From Rapidithrix thailandica (GTDB lineage: Bacteria; Bacteroidota; Bacteroidia; Cytophagales; Flammeovirgaceae): a DNA stretch of 64,000 nt. Shown here in pieces: positions 18,342 through 28,236 of the stretch (position 1 is the first letter of the stretch; the number at the start of each line of letters is the position of its first letter). The notes below the pieces were generated by a model. It saw only the letters and a list, made by a program, of their open reading frames with translations, was not told the DNA's origin and did not search any database. The stretch covers positions 1 through 64,000 of the forward strand of contig NZ_JBDKWZ010000009.1 of assembly GCF_039710355.1 (NCBI RefSeq), given 5' to 3'. The position numbers and the translations under genes are program-made.

Positions 18342-20057
18342 ATGAAATTTCTAAAATATATTCTTTGCATTCCGGTGTTGGGTCTGCTCGTTTCCTGTGA
18401 GGATTTTTTAGACCGTCCCCCTTTGGATGCCATTGGTACGGACAGTTATTGGAAGACCGCCGGAGATTTGGAAAATTATGTGATGCAATTTTACCCGAAG
18501 CTTCCCAGTCATGGAACCGGAGCCGGGATGCCCATTGAGGATGCCAACTCGGATAATATGATCTTGGCGGTGGCCAATGCGACTCTGAACGGGGAAAGGC
18601 CCATTACGACTGGGAATTGGATTGGTGATTGGGATGAAATTCGCAGCTTGAATATATTCTTCGATAATTATCAAAAAGTGGAGGATGGTTTTGATACCTA
18701 CAAGCATTTTGTGGGCGAAGCGCATTTTTTTAAAGCTTGGTTTTACTTCCGCCTATTGAGAGTTTATGGAGATGTGCCCTGGTATGCCAAAGAGTTAACA
18801 CCTGGTGATGAAGATTTGACAAAAGCCCGTGATCCAAGAACCTTGGTGGCCGATTCTGTTTTAGCACATATTGACAAAGCCATTGAATACCTTGATCCCC
18901 GCTCAGATGCCGGAAACAGCCGGCTCAACAAAGAAGCTGCTTTGGCTTTTAAAACCCGGGTGGCTCTGTTTGAAGGAACTTGGCAGAAGTATCATGAGGG
19001 GACCCCGTTTGCAAGTGAGGGCGCTGATCCGGCAAAATACTTTCAGGCTTGTGTAGACGCTGCCGAAGAGTTAATCAACGGCTCTTATACCAAAGGGATT
19101 TACAATACCGGTAGCCCTGACTGGGACTACTACACCCTCTTCGGTTTGGACAATATGTCGCAAGTAGAGGAAGTGCTCTTGTACCGCATCTCCAATTCCG
19201 GGGAGTCAATGGGGAATAATGTACAGTTTTATACTACTGTCAGGACAAACGAAATGGGCATCACCTGGTCTTTGGTATCCTCTTATCTGGGAAAAAACGG
19301 TGAACCTTATGATTACCTCGGCCTTGCCTCAACTACCAAAGGAAATGCATTTCTTAGTCAGGTAGCGAATGATTGCGATCCCAGGTTGAAAGCTACGGTT
19401 TGGATTCCTGGCGATTTAAGGGTTGCTTCTTCGGGAGAAGTATTCGACAAGCCTTTTATTGATAAAGGTGGCGAAGAGGTATGTCCTACGGGTTTTCAAG
19501 TGAAAAAATTCTCTAATCCGGGTTCTCCGGGAGCCGGCGGGGTTTGGGGAGGCAATAGTGAAACCGGATATATCCTTTTCCGCTATGCCGAAGTACTTTT
19601 AAATTATGCCGAAGCAAAATATGAAATGGAGGGTACGGTTGCTTATGATGCATTGAACTTGCTTCGCCAAAGGGCGGGAATGCCTGACTTTTCGATCAAC
19701 CCGCAAGGTGCCGACTTAAATCCGGTTGACTATGGTTACCCGGTGACAGATGCTCTTTACGAGATTAGAAGGGAAAGGCGGGTAGAACTCGCTCTGGAAG
19801 GGCAACGCCAGGAAGATTACCAACGATGGGCCGCTCATGGATTATTTAAAGGGAAAAAACCATTAGGTTATCCTTTTGATGCTTCGGAGTTTCCGGGCTT
19901 TACCCCTCCATTAGATCCGAACGGCCTGATTGACTACTTTGCTAATCAGTTGCCCAGTGGTTTCCAATTCAAAGAAAACCGGGACTATCTGGACGATATT
20001 CCTCAAACAGAATTAACCTTAAACCCTAACTTGGAACAGAATCCGGGCTGGGAATAA
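18342..20057 (+). CDS. SusD/RagB glycan-binding lipoprotein (module 1)
   Basis: 571 residues from the ATG at 18342; an in-frame TTG nine bases upstream is not preferred. The lipobox ends at Cys19 (LGLLVSC) and is followed by EDFLDRPPLDAIGTDSYW, the classic SusD start. Helical repeats and the C-terminal RagB/SusD domain (RYAEVLLNYAEAKYE, EIRRERRVELALEGQRQEDYQRW) are intact. It caps the SusC barrel on the cell surface and binds the substrate. Directly followed, two bases after the stop, by a perfect palindrome. Confidence 0.95.
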   Translation: MKFLKYILCIPVLGLLVSCEDFLDRPPLDAIGTDSYWKTAGDLENYVMQFYPKLPSHGTGAGMPIEDANSDNMILAVANATLNGERPITTGNWIGDWDEIRSLNIFFDNYQKVEDGFDTYKHFVGEAHFFKAWFYFRLLRVYGDVPWYAKELTPGDEDLTKARDPRTLVADSVLAHIDKAIEYLDPRSDAGNSRLNKEAALAFKTRVALFEGTWQKYHEGTPFASEGADPAKYFQACVDAAEELINGSYTKGIYNTGSPDWDYYTLFGLDNMSQVEEVLLYRISNSGESMGNNVQFYTTVRTNEMGITWSLVSSYLGKNGEPYDYLGLASTTKGNAFLSQVANDCDPRLKATVWIPGDLRVASSGEVFDKPFIDKGGEEVCPTGFQVKKFSNPGSPGAGGVWGGNSETGYILFRYAEVLLNYAEAKYEMEGTVAYDALNLLRQRAGMPDFSINPQGADLNPVDYGYPVTDALYEIRRERRVELALEGQRQEDYQRWAAHGLFKGKKPLGYPFDASEFPGFTPPLDPNGLIDYFANQLPSGFQFKENRDYLDDIPQTELTLNPNLEQNPGWE

Positions 20058-20058
20058 T

Positions 20059-20094
20059 CAATAGCGGGGTAGTTTATAAACTACCCCGCTATTG
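20059..20094 (+). terminator. Perfect 36-bp palindrome after SusD 1
   Basis: Left arm CAATAGCGGGGTAGTTTA with an exact complementary right arm, beginning two bases after the SusD stop, followed by TGGTTTTA. It is probably a terminator or mRNA-stabilising hairpin that lowers expression of the sulfatase genes relative to susCD. Sequence differs from the CCTTCCRGG family. Confidence 0.7.
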
Positions 20095-20124
20095 TGGTTT
20101 TAAAATGTAAAACAAAAATTGAAA

Positions 20125-21441
20125 ATGACTTTTGAGGATTGTAAGCGGTTTGTATTTGGACTCTTAGTATTGTTGACTATACATAATACCTATGGGCAGG
20201 ACCTGCCGCCGGAAAAGCCCAATATTATCCTCATTATGGCGGATGACCTGGGCTATGAAACTCTTGGCTGTAATGGAGGGGATAGCTATCCTACGCCCCG
20301 GCTCGATCAGTTATCCGAAGAAGGAATGTTGTTTGAAAATTGTTTTTCAACTCCACTCTGTACCCCTTCCAGAGTACAGTTGATGACTGGAAAATACAAT
20401 TTCAGAAATTATATAGGGTTTGGCTTACTTGATCCCTCAGAAAAAACGTTCGGGCACTTTTTACAAGAAGCCGGTTATACAACTTGTATTGCGGGCAAAT
20501 GGCAGTTGTATGGCAATGCCCGTCAACAAAAGCTGGCCGGAGGACGCACCGGAACTTTGCCTCAAGACGCGGGTTTTGATCAGTATTGTCTCTGGCAGGT
20601 GAAAGAATTAGGCTCCCGCTATAAGAACCCTACTGTGGAAATGAACGGCATAGGTACACGTACTTTTGACAAAGGGTATGGCCCCGATATTTTTGTGGAG
20701 TATATAGAGACATTTATAGAAACTCATCAAAACCAACCCTTTTTTGTCTACTTTCCCATGTGCTTGACACATGACCCTTTTGTTCCTACTCCGGCATCTT
20801 CCGAGTTTGAAAACTTTGATAGCAAGAGCAAAACCAATGATCCGAAGTATTTTGGAGAAATGGTGGGCTATATGGACAACGTTGTAGGCCGCCTGGTAGA
20901 TAAAGTGAATGCTTTGGGCCTGAGAGAGAATACCTTGATTCTCTTTATCGGAGATAATGGGACGGACCGAAAGATCACTTCTGTGATGAAGGGCCGGGAA
21001 ATAAAAGGGGATAAAGGTCATACAACGATGGCCGGTACGCATGTGCCTTTTATAGCCAGTTGGAAAGGGAAGGTGAAAGCCGGAACCCATAACAAAAACC
21101 TGATTGACTTTACCGATTTTTTGCCCAGCTTGTTGGACATTACAGGCCAAACAACGCAAAAGAAAAGCGAGCGAACCGATGGCTTGAGTTTCTATCCGCA
21201 ACTCTTAGGGAAAAAAACAAAGGCAAGGGAATGGGTATTTTGTCATTACGACCCCAGGTGGGGAAAGTTCGAACCTCAGCGGTATGTCCAAAATACACAG
21301 TGGAAATTGTACGAGACAGGGGCAATTTTTAACTTGCAGAAAGACCCGGAAGAAAAATTTCCTTTACAAGAAAAAGATTTGCCGCGGAAAACCAAGTCCC
21401 TTATCCGGCAATTCTATCAGGTGTTGGAAAATTTACAATGA
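20125..21441 (+). CDS. Formylglycine sulfatase (S1 family), module 1 no. 1
   Basis: 438 residues from the ATG at 20125; the TTG two codons earlier is less likely. Signal peptide about 1-24 (ending NTYG). Metal-binding start PNIILIMADDLGYE (Asp40, Asp41) and the formylglycine motif C-T-P-S-R at Cys79, followed by LMTGKYNFR and AGKWQLYG. Metal-binding C-terminal motif FIGDNGTDR. Hydrolyses sulfate esters on carbohydrates in the periplasm or at the surface after the cysteine is oxidised to formylglycine. The distal domain ends PLLFNL-like as INLQKDPEEKFPLQEKDL region near residue 405. Exact sulfated sugar cannot be read; S1_16-like architecture is possible. Confidence 0.92.
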   Translation: MTFEDCKRFVFGLLVLLTIHNTYGQDLPPEKPNIILIMADDLGYETLGCNGGDSYPTPRLDQLSEEGMLFENCFSTPLCTPSRVQLMTGKYNFRNYIGFGLLDPSEKTFGHFLQEAGYTTCIAGKWQLYGNARQQKLAGGRTGTLPQDAGFDQYCLWQVKELGSRYKNPTVEMNGIGTRTFDKGYGPDIFVEYIETFIETHQNQPFFVYFPMCLTHDPFVPTPASSEFENFDSKSKTNDPKYFGEMVGYMDNVVGRLVDKVNALGLRENTLILFIGDNGTDRKITSVMKGREIKGDKGHTTMAGTHVPFIASWKGKVKAGTHNKNLIDFTDFLPSLLDITGQTTQKKSERTDGLSFYPQLLGKKTKAREWVFCHYDPRWGKFEPQRYVQNTQWKLYETGAIFNLQKDPEEKFPLQEKDLPRKTKSLIRQFYQVLENLQ

Positions 21442-21496
21442 TTGTAATAAGCGTTTTTTATTGTCTATCAAATAAGTATAACAACAAGTGAAGAAC

Positions 21497-22861
21497 ATGA
21501 AGCGAAAATTAAGTACAGGCCTTTTGGGTTACCTTATTTTGAGTGTATGGATGCATTCCTCCCTTTTTGCACAAAGTAAAAAAAGGAAGCCGGCTCCTAA
21601 TATCATCATTCTATTTTGCGATGATATGGGCTATGGCGATGTCGGGGTATACGGACACCCAACCATCAAAACACCGAATATTGACCGCATGTCTCAAGAA
21701 GGGATGAAATTCACCAGCTTTTATACAGGTTCACCGGCTTGTACTGCCAGTCGTTACTCTTTGCTAACCGGGAGGTATCCGGTCATGTCGGGGTTTGGCT
21801 GGGTATTGTATCCGAAGTCCGAAAGAGGCATCCATCCGAAAGAGCACACCTTGGCCGAAGCTTTGAAAGAAAAAGGATATACTACGGCCATGTTTGGCAA
21901 ATGGCATTTGGGGAGTACGAAAAAAGAGTATTTGCCCCGGCAAAATGGGTTTGACGAATATGTAGGCTTACCATATAGCAATGATATGTTACCACCGAAG
22001 TGGCCGGATATTCCTTTACTCCAAGGAAATGATACATTGGAACTCAATCCCGATCAAACCAAACTCACCGAATTGTATACACAAAAGGCAATTGAGTTTA
22101 TCCGGAATCACAAACAAGACCCTTTCTTTATCTATTTGCCTTATGCAATGCCTCATGTGCCTTTGCATCCGGGGAAGAAGTTTGCCGGAAAGTCTCGTAG
22201 AGGCACGTATGGCGATGTGGTAGAAGAGGTCGATTGGAGTGTGGGACAAATCTTGGAAACATTGAGAAAAAACGGGCTGGATAAAAATACCTTGGTATGG
22301 TTCACCAGTGACAACGGCCCTTGGCTGATTAAAGGGGCTGATGGAGGTTCGGCCGGTTTGTTGAGAGATGGGAAAGGAAGTACTTGGGAAGGAGGAATGC
22401 GGGTACCTTCCGTGGCCTGGTGGCCAGGGCAAATTGAAGAACAGTCCGTAAATGGTGAACTGACCAGCACGATTGATTTATACCCGACTTTGCTCTCATT
22501 AGTAGGTGGGACAGTACCGACCGACCGGCTGATGGATGGTAAAGACATTGCTGCTTACCTCTTTCCGAAAAAGAACCGGAACGTAACCACTAAACCTTTC
22601 TTTTATTATGGTTTTAATCAAACAATCTTTGCTGTACGTAAAGGCCCTTGGAAATTGCACATAAGAACGCACAGCCAATTAAAGGTGGATTACTTTAATA
22701 AAGAATTGCCTCTCTTGTTTAATTTGGAGGAAGATCCTTCTGAAAAATATAACTTGGCAAAACAGCATCCCGAAATAGTGAATGAACTGTTGAAAGAAAT
22801 CGAAGCACAACAACAAAGGGTAGCTGGAAACCCGGATTTTTATACCCTATCGGCTCATTGA
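21497..22861 (+). CDS. Formylglycine sulfatase (S1 family), module 1 no. 2
   Basis: 454 residues from the ATG at 21497; a GTG at 21488 is in frame but less likely. Signal peptide about 1-26 (SSLFAQ). Motifs: PNIIILFCDDMGYGDVG, formylglycine site C-T-A-S-R at Cys82 (alanine instead of proline, an accepted variant), GKWHLG and FTSDNGPWL. It resembles arylsulfatase A/N-acetylgalactosamine-6-sulfatase types, which act on exo-sulfated hexosamines or galactose. Lies 55 bp after the first sulfatase, so the two probably share a transcript. Confidence 0.92.
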   Translation: MKRKLSTGLLGYLILSVWMHSSLFAQSKKRKPAPNIIILFCDDMGYGDVGVYGHPTIKTPNIDRMSQEGMKFTSFYTGSPACTASRYSLLTGRYPVMSGFGWVLYPKSERGIHPKEHTLAEALKEKGYTTAMFGKWHLGSTKKEYLPRQNGFDEYVGLPYSNDMLPPKWPDIPLLQGNDTLELNPDQTKLTELYTQKAIEFIRNHKQDPFFIYLPYAMPHVPLHPGKKFAGKSRRGTYGDVVEEVDWSVGQILETLRKNGLDKNTLVWFTSDNGPWLIKGADGGSAGLLRDGKGSTWEGGMRVPSVAWWPGQIEEQSVNGELTSTIDLYPTLLSLVGGTVPTDRLMDGKDIAAYLFPKKNRNVTTKPFFYYGFNQTIFAVRKGPWKLHIRTHSQLKVDYFNKELPLLFNLEEDPSEKYNLAKQHPEIVNELLKEIEAQQQRVAGNPDFYTLSAH

Positions 22862-23009
22862 TACAATCAGGTGAACAAACGCTAGAAAAGCAATCTGTGA
22901 TTTCTTTCTTATTTTCGTAGGAATCATTTCACTTCATGATCAAATTGCGGTTCATGAAATTGTTATCGATCACTTTTTAATACTAGCCACAATTAAAACC
23001 TCATTCAGC

Positions 23010-24560
23010 ATGAATAAGAACCTACTATTCCTCTTTCTATTGTTGTCGGGAATGTTTGCTTGCAAGCCGGATAAAGAGAAAGCCGAATCGGAGGCAAAAC
23101 CTCCCAATATCGTCTTTATCATGACGGACGATCACTCTTATCAAACCCTCAGTGCTTATGACCGGCGTTACATCCAAACGCCTAACCTGGACCGGATTGC
23201 GAACGAAGGAGTGAAATTTACCAATAGCTTTGTGACCAATTCTATTTGCGGACCCAGCCGGGCGGTAATGCTTACCGGAAAGCACAGTCATGTCAATGGT
23301 TTTGTGAACAACTCCGGTGAGTTTGACGGGTCACAACCTACCTTTCCCAAATATTTGCAACAGGCAGGATACCAAACGGCCCTTGTGGGGAAGTGGCATT
23401 TAAAAAGTCAACCGACCGGGTTTAATCATTGGGAGATTTTGATCGGGCAGGGTAATTATTACAATACGGATTTTATCGAAAACGGAGAGCGTAACCGTTC
23501 GGAAGGCTATGTGACCGATGTGATTACGGATAAAAGCCTTGACTGGTTGGAAAAAAGGGACAAGGAGAAGCCCTTCTGTCTATTGGTGCATCACAAAGCG
23601 ACCCATCGCATCTGGATGCCGGATACGGCCTTGTTGAATTTGTTTGAGGGGCAGGAGTTTGACGTGCCGGAGAGTTTCTTTGACGGGTATGAGGGAAGGA
23701 CGGCAGCAGCAGAACAGAAAATGAGTATTGATAAGGATATGGATTTGGTGTATGACTTGAAAATGCTGGACAAAGAAGGGGAGTTGTTGACCAAATACCG
23801 GAAAGCGTACGAAGGAATGTATGGCCGGATGAACGAAGAGCAAAAAGCCGCCTGGGATGCCTATTACGATCCGATCATTGAGGAGTTTAAAAAAGCCGGA
23901 TTAAAAGGGAAAGAATTAGCATTGTGGAAGTACCAACGGTATATGCAGGATTATTTGAAATGTGTAAAATCGGTGGACAACAATGTCGGCCGTCTATTGG
24001 ACTATCTGGACGAACAGGGTTTGGCTGAAAATACCTTGGTGGTTTATACTTCCGACCAGGGATTTTATATGGGAGAACACGGCTGGTTTGACAAGCGCTT
24101 TATGTATGAGGAATCTTTGCGTACCCCTTTACTCATGCGTTTTCCGAAAGGAATAGAAGCTAAGGGAAATCAGGAGGCGATGGTGCAAAACCTGGACTAT
24201 GCACCCACTTTCCTGGATTTGGCCGGAGTCCCCGTACCTGAAGATATACAAGGAGCTTCTTTATTGCCATTGGTACAAGGAAAAGCCAAAGATTGGCGAA
24301 AAGCAATTTATTATCACTATTATGAATACCCCAACGAACATATGGTGAAGCGGCATTACGGCATCCGAACCGATCGCTATAAGTTGATTCATTTTTACAA
24401 TGACATAGACGAATGGGAGCTATATGATTTGAAAAACGATCCGGATGAAATGGAAAATTTAATCGAAAAAGAAGGGTATTGGGATATTTCGGAAGAGTTA
24501 AAAACCGAATTGGTGAATTTACAGAGTACCTATCAGGATACCGATAAGGCTACATTTTAG
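23010..24560 (+). CDS. Formylglycine sulfatase (N-acetylglucosamine-6-sulfatase-like), module 1 no. 3
   Basis: 516 residues. Lipobox with Cys18 (SGMFAC), so a lipoprotein. Motifs: PNIVFIMTDDHSYQ, formylglycine site C-G-P-S-R at Cys80, VGKWHLKSQP and the metal site TSDQGFYMGEHGWFDKRFMYEE. The long C-terminal pattern YYHYYEYPNEH, HYGIRTDRYKLIHFY and EWELYDLKNDPDE is what I associate with the GlcNAc-6-O-sulfatase branch (S1_11, mucin-desulfating type). A middle insertion of about 100 residues (around 215-310) is also typical there. Specificity needs assay; family is firm. Confidence 0.92.
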   Translation: MNKNLLFLFLLLSGMFACKPDKEKAESEAKPPNIVFIMTDDHSYQTLSAYDRRYIQTPNLDRIANEGVKFTNSFVTNSICGPSRAVMLTGKHSHVNGFVNNSGEFDGSQPTFPKYLQQAGYQTALVGKWHLKSQPTGFNHWEILIGQGNYYNTDFIENGERNRSEGYVTDVITDKSLDWLEKRDKEKPFCLLVHHKATHRIWMPDTALLNLFEGQEFDVPESFFDGYEGRTAAAEQKMSIDKDMDLVYDLKMLDKEGELLTKYRKAYEGMYGRMNEEQKAAWDAYYDPIIEEFKKAGLKGKELALWKYQRYMQDYLKCVKSVDNNVGRLLDYLDEQGLAENTLVVYTSDQGFYMGEHGWFDKRFMYEESLRTPLLMRFPKGIEAKGNQEAMVQNLDYAPTFLDLAGVPVPEDIQGASLLPLVQGKAKDWRKAIYYHYYEYPNEHMVKRHYGIRTDRYKLIHFYNDIDEWELYDLKNDPDEMENLIEKEGYWDISEELKTELVNLQSTYQDTDKATF

Positions 24561-24578
24561 TCAATGATCAGTAACGAT

Positions 24579-24616
24579 AAACCTTCCGGAATTCCAAAAC
24601 CCGGAAGGTTTTTTTA
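24579..24616 (+). terminator. Intrinsic terminator, CCTTCCRGG family
   Basis: 11-bp perfect stem AAACCTTCCGG with CCGGAAGGTTT, 11-base loop, then a run of seven T. Starts 18 bp after the sulfatase stop. A strong intrinsic terminator. Confidence 0.88.
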
Positions 24617-24845
24617 TTGCAAACGTTTGATTGCCTATTTCTACGATCCCCTTCTTATCTTTAATTCGTAACCTCAAAAGAGCTTTACAATAATTTCGAG
24701 ATGCATTTAGTAAACCACCTTTGTTTTCGAGAAAAGGTTTACCTATTCGTACAAAAGCCTTCCTTGCCTGAGGAGGGCCTTTTACCTTGTAAGTCATTGT
24801 CCTTTCTTGTAAATACTTGATTATACATACACATACTTTGAATCA

Positions 24846-27248
24846 ATGAAGTCAACCGTAACGTTTACAAGCCTTGTCTTCCTGATATTGGGATGCCTTG
24901 GCAGTTTAATTGGCTGTAAAGAAAAGCCTGAGGGGCAGGCATTACAGCACCAAGAGCCTTTGCGACTTTGGTATACCCGGCCGGCACAGGATTGGATGCA
25001 AGAAGCCCTTCCTTTGGGGAATGGGTATATGGGCGCCATGTTTTTTGGCGGCATGGAGGAAGAACATATTCAGTTTGCAGAAGAATCATTATGGGCGGGT
25101 GGTCCCGGTTCACATGACAAATACAAGTTCGGAATTCGCAACGGTGCTCATCAAAATTTGCCGAAGGTGCGGGCGCTGTTGAAAGCCGGTAAATTGGAAG
25201 AAGCTCACCGTTTGGCCAACCAGGAATTGACCGGGGAAATTCATAAATCGGAAGAGAACCCTACTTCTTTCGGAGACTATGGTGCTCACCAAACCATGGG
25301 TGATCTCTATATTTCTGTGAAACAGGAAGGAGAGATACAAAATTACCAAAGAGCCTTGGATCTGAACGAAGGAGTCGCTACCGTTACTTATCAAGCAGGG
25401 GATGTACATTATCAGAGAAAGTTCTTTGGCAATTATCCCAAAAGGGTAATGGTTTACCATTTTGAAAGTGATGCTCCGGAAGGAACGGATTACCGTATTC
25501 GCTTGGAGTCACCCCACCAGAAACTTTCCGAAAAGTTTGAAAACAACACTTACCGTTGGGAAGGGCAGCTTCCCGGTAACAACCTTCGCTTTGAAACGTG
25601 TTACCGAGTGCTGACAGACAAAGGGATTGTAAGCTTTGAAAAGGGAGCAGTTTTGGTAAAAGGGGGTAGTTCGATCACCATCATTCATACTGCCTCTACG
25701 GAATATCAGGCTTCTTACCCTGATTATAGAGGAAGGGATTATAAAGCATTAAATCAACAAACCTTGGCAAAGGTAGAGGGGCTGACCTCTATAGCTTTGT
25801 ACAAAGAACACCAACAGGATTATCAGTCTTTGTTTCACCGGGTGACGTTGAATTTAGGAGGGCACTCCAGAGACAGTTTACCCACCGACCAACGGCAAAA
25901 AACATATTATGAGGGAACCTCTGATCCAGGTTTGGAAGCTTTGTATTTTCAGTACGGTCGCTATTTAATGATATCCGCATCCCGCCCCGGAACCATGCCC
26001 ATGAACTTGCAGGGTAAGTGGAATCACAGTGTTGACCCTCCTTGGGCTTGTGACTATCATATGAATATCAACCAACAGATGATCTATTGGCCTGCCGAAG
26101 TTGCCAACTTATCCGAATGTCACGAGCCTTTGTTTGACTATATGAAAAGTTTGGTAGCACCAGGTCAGGTGGCGGCAAAGGAATTTTTTAATACCCGTGG
26201 TTGGATAGTCAATACCATGAACAACGCCTACGGCTTTACCGCTCCGGGTTGGAGTTTTCCTTGGGGATTTTTCCCGGGGGGAGCCGCTTGGCTATGTCAA
26301 CACACCTGGGAGCATTATGCCTTTACCCAGGACACCGTTTATCTGCAACATACGGCTTATCCCCTTATGAAAGAAGCAGCTTTGTTTTGGATGGATTACC
26401 TTACGGAAGATGAAAACGGGCAGTTGGTTTCCTTTCCTTCTTACTCACCGGAACATGGGGGGATTTCTACCGGAGCCTCTATGGATCATCAAATGGCGTG
26501 GGACCTGTTGAACAATTGTATTCGGGCTGCGGAAATTTTAAATACTGACGAAAAATTCAGGGAAGAAGCCAAGCAGGTGAGAGACCGGATTTGTCCGCCT
26601 ATGATTGGAAAATGGGGGCAACTGCAAGAGTGGAAAGAGGATGTGGACGATCCTGACAATCACCACCGTCATGTTTCGCATTTATTTGCTTTGTACCCCG
26701 GTCATCAAATTTCCGTGACCAAGACGCCCCAACTGGCAGAAGCTGCTAAAGTGAGCTTGAATGCCCGGGGCGATGACGGTACGGGTTGGTCCTTGGCATG
26801 GAAAGTATCCTTTTGGGCCCGCCTTCGCGATGGCGACCGGGCGTATAAGCTTTTCAAAAGGGTATTGAAACCAATCGTGGAGAAAGGATATAATATGACG
26901 GATGGGGGAGGCTCTTATGCCAATTTACTGTGTGCGCACCCTCCTTTTCAAATTGATGGGAATATGGGAAGTACGGCCGGTATAGCGGAAATGCTTTTAC
27001 AATCTCATGCCGGTGTCCTGGATATATTGCCCGCTTTGCCCGGTGTATGGGCACAAGGCAGCGTAAAAGGCTTGAAAGCCAGAGGGGGCTATACAGTGGA
27101 TATTACTTGGGACAATGGAACACTCAAACAGGTAAGAATCCTGGCAAACCGCCCTGGTGCATGTACCGTGAACCATGGTGAAAAGAAAATTACCTTGAAC
27201 TTTCAAAAAGGAGAAACAAAGACCTTGGACGCTTCGGAATTTGAGTAG
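24846..27248 (+). CDS. GH95 alpha-L-fucosidase-type glycoside hydrolase, lipoprotein
   Basis: 800 residues, SPII signal with Cys24 (GSLIGC). The N-terminal GH95 sandwich begins LRLWYTRPAQDWMQEALPLGNG and AEESLWAGG. The (alpha/alpha)6 barrel carries the family residues: the Asn pair in CDYHMNINQQMIYWPAE (Asn407, Asn409), the acid in SYSPEHGG (Glu536) and the conserved Asp in FQIDGNMGSTAGI (Asp704), matching the layout described for bifidobacterial AfcA. It should remove terminal alpha-1,2-linked L-fucose, or L-galactose in some members. Bounded by terminators on both sides, so transcribed alone; belongs functionally with the sulfatases. Confidence 0.93.
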   Translation: MKSTVTFTSLVFLILGCLGSLIGCKEKPEGQALQHQEPLRLWYTRPAQDWMQEALPLGNGYMGAMFFGGMEEEHIQFAEESLWAGGPGSHDKYKFGIRNGAHQNLPKVRALLKAGKLEEAHRLANQELTGEIHKSEENPTSFGDYGAHQTMGDLYISVKQEGEIQNYQRALDLNEGVATVTYQAGDVHYQRKFFGNYPKRVMVYHFESDAPEGTDYRIRLESPHQKLSEKFENNTYRWEGQLPGNNLRFETCYRVLTDKGIVSFEKGAVLVKGGSSITIIHTASTEYQASYPDYRGRDYKALNQQTLAKVEGLTSIALYKEHQQDYQSLFHRVTLNLGGHSRDSLPTDQRQKTYYEGTSDPGLEALYFQYGRYLMISASRPGTMPMNLQGKWNHSVDPPWACDYHMNINQQMIYWPAEVANLSECHEPLFDYMKSLVAPGQVAAKEFFNTRGWIVNTMNNAYGFTAPGWSFPWGFFPGGAAWLCQHTWEHYAFTQDTVYLQHTAYPLMKEAALFWMDYLTEDENGQLVSFPSYSPEHGGISTGASMDHQMAWDLLNNCIRAAEILNTDEKFREEAKQVRDRICPPMIGKWGQLQEWKEDVDDPDNHHRHVSHLFALYPGHQISVTKTPQLAEAAKVSLNARGDDGTGWSLAWKVSFWARLRDGDRAYKLFKRVLKPIVEKGYNMTDGGGSYANLLCAHPPFQIDGNMGSTAGIAEMLLQSHAGVLDILPALPGVWAQGSVKGLKARGGYTVDITWDNGTLKQVRILANRPGACTVNHGEKKITLNFQKGETKTLDASEFE

Positions 27249-27675
27249 CCGGATATAGACGGTAAGAAATTCAGCAGAAAAGCTATTGGGGTATCTTGCA
27301 TGCGTCAATAGCTTTTTTCTTTAGGTGTATCAAACAAATACCCAACAGAGTCAGAAGATTGGAATAATCTGTTTTTCCACTCACTTTTTCACTATTTCTT
27401 TCATTCACCACTTCTGTGGAAGTAAAGTGCTAACACCGCATATCTTCCTTCCTGTGATTTTTAAATAATTTTTTACTCTTGATTTTAGTGACTAACTTGA
27501 GGGCTTGTTTAAGAAGGGATTGTGTTCTGTGGCTTATCTCAGCTGGTACAAATGAATATTCATGTGAATGAACAATCCCCTTTTTGAACCGGACAAGGCA
27601 TGTCAAATACACAAGCATAAAATCGGAACATCAACCTTCATTTTTCGGTCTACACGTTAAACCTAGGCTCATTGG
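27249..27675 (+). other. 427-bp gap between GH95 and sigma 2
   Basis: Holds the GH95 terminator at its left end and presumably the promoter of the second sigma gene at its right end. A 62-codon minus-strand open frame at 27430-27618 has no recognisable motif and is not called. Nothing else is visible. Confidence 0.5.
27278..27319 (+). terminator. Intrinsic terminator after GH95 gene
   Basis: 11-bp stem AAAAGCTATTG with CAATAGCTTTT around a 17-base loop, followed by T-rich sequence (TTTTTTCTTT). Confidence 0.8.
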
Positions 27676-28236
27676 ATGAAAGAAGAGCAATCCAACAAAC
27701 AGGAGCTTCCCTGGCAGGATAAGAAACGGTTCGAACAGTTTTATAAAGATCATTTTCTGACAATGGTGGTCTTTTGTGAACATGTAGTAAAAGATAAAGA
27801 CCTTGCTTGTCAGTTAGTACAAGAAGCCTTTTTTAAAATTTGGGAAAAAAGAACCAAGCTTCAGGAAATCAAAAACCCGGAGGCCTACTTGTATGTAGCT
27901 GTCAAAAATGTAGCCTTGGATTACCTGCGTAAATTTCAACATGAACTCTTTGTCTTACCGGAGGAGCAAGTTGATGAAGAAGCAACGTTCCCATGGTCTG
28001 AAGATGAAAGCTTGATGCCGCTCATCAAAAAACTCACCAAACAACTACCGGACAAATGCAGGGAAGTATTTGAATTAAGTTATTTCCAAGGGTTGACCAA
28101 AGACGAAATTGCGGAATATTTAAAGATTTCGCCCGAGACAGTGAAAAAGCAAAGGACGATCGCCCTCAAAAAAATGCGCAGTGCCTTGTCTCCTTATGTG
28201 AAAAGTTTGCTCATTTTGATTTCCTTCTTAGGATAG
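27676..28236 (+). CDS. ECF sigma factor of SusCD module 2
   Basis: 186 residues. Region 2 blocks FEQFYKDHFLTMVVFCEHVV and LVQEAFFKIWEKR; region 4 HTH LTKDEIAEYLKISPETVKKQ. It ends with a short hydrophobic tail (VKSLLILISFLG), as in the other two sigma factors. Predicted to drive expression of the downstream FecR-SusC-SusD-peptidase genes when released by FecR. Separated from the FecR gene by an unusually long 350-bp gap. Confidence 0.93.
   Translation: MKEEQSNKQELPWQDKKRFEQFYKDHFLTMVVFCEHVVKDKDLACQLVQEAFFKIWEKRTKLQEIKNPEAYLYVAVKNVALDYLRKFQHELFVLPEEQVDEEATFPWSEDESLMPLIKKLTKQLPDKCREVFELSYFQGLTKDEIAEYLKISPETVKKQRTIALKKMRSALSPYVKSLLILISFLG

Noticed and set aside
24561..24797. 78-codon minus-strand open frame downstream of sulfatase 3
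   Set aside because: It reads through the terminator at 24579-24616 and has no motif or start context; its end is simply the hairpin translated.
27430..27618. 62-codon minus-strand open frame in the GH95-sigma 2 gap
   Set aside because: Lysine-rich and without recognisable domain, partner or conserved motif; chance frame in AT-rich DNA.
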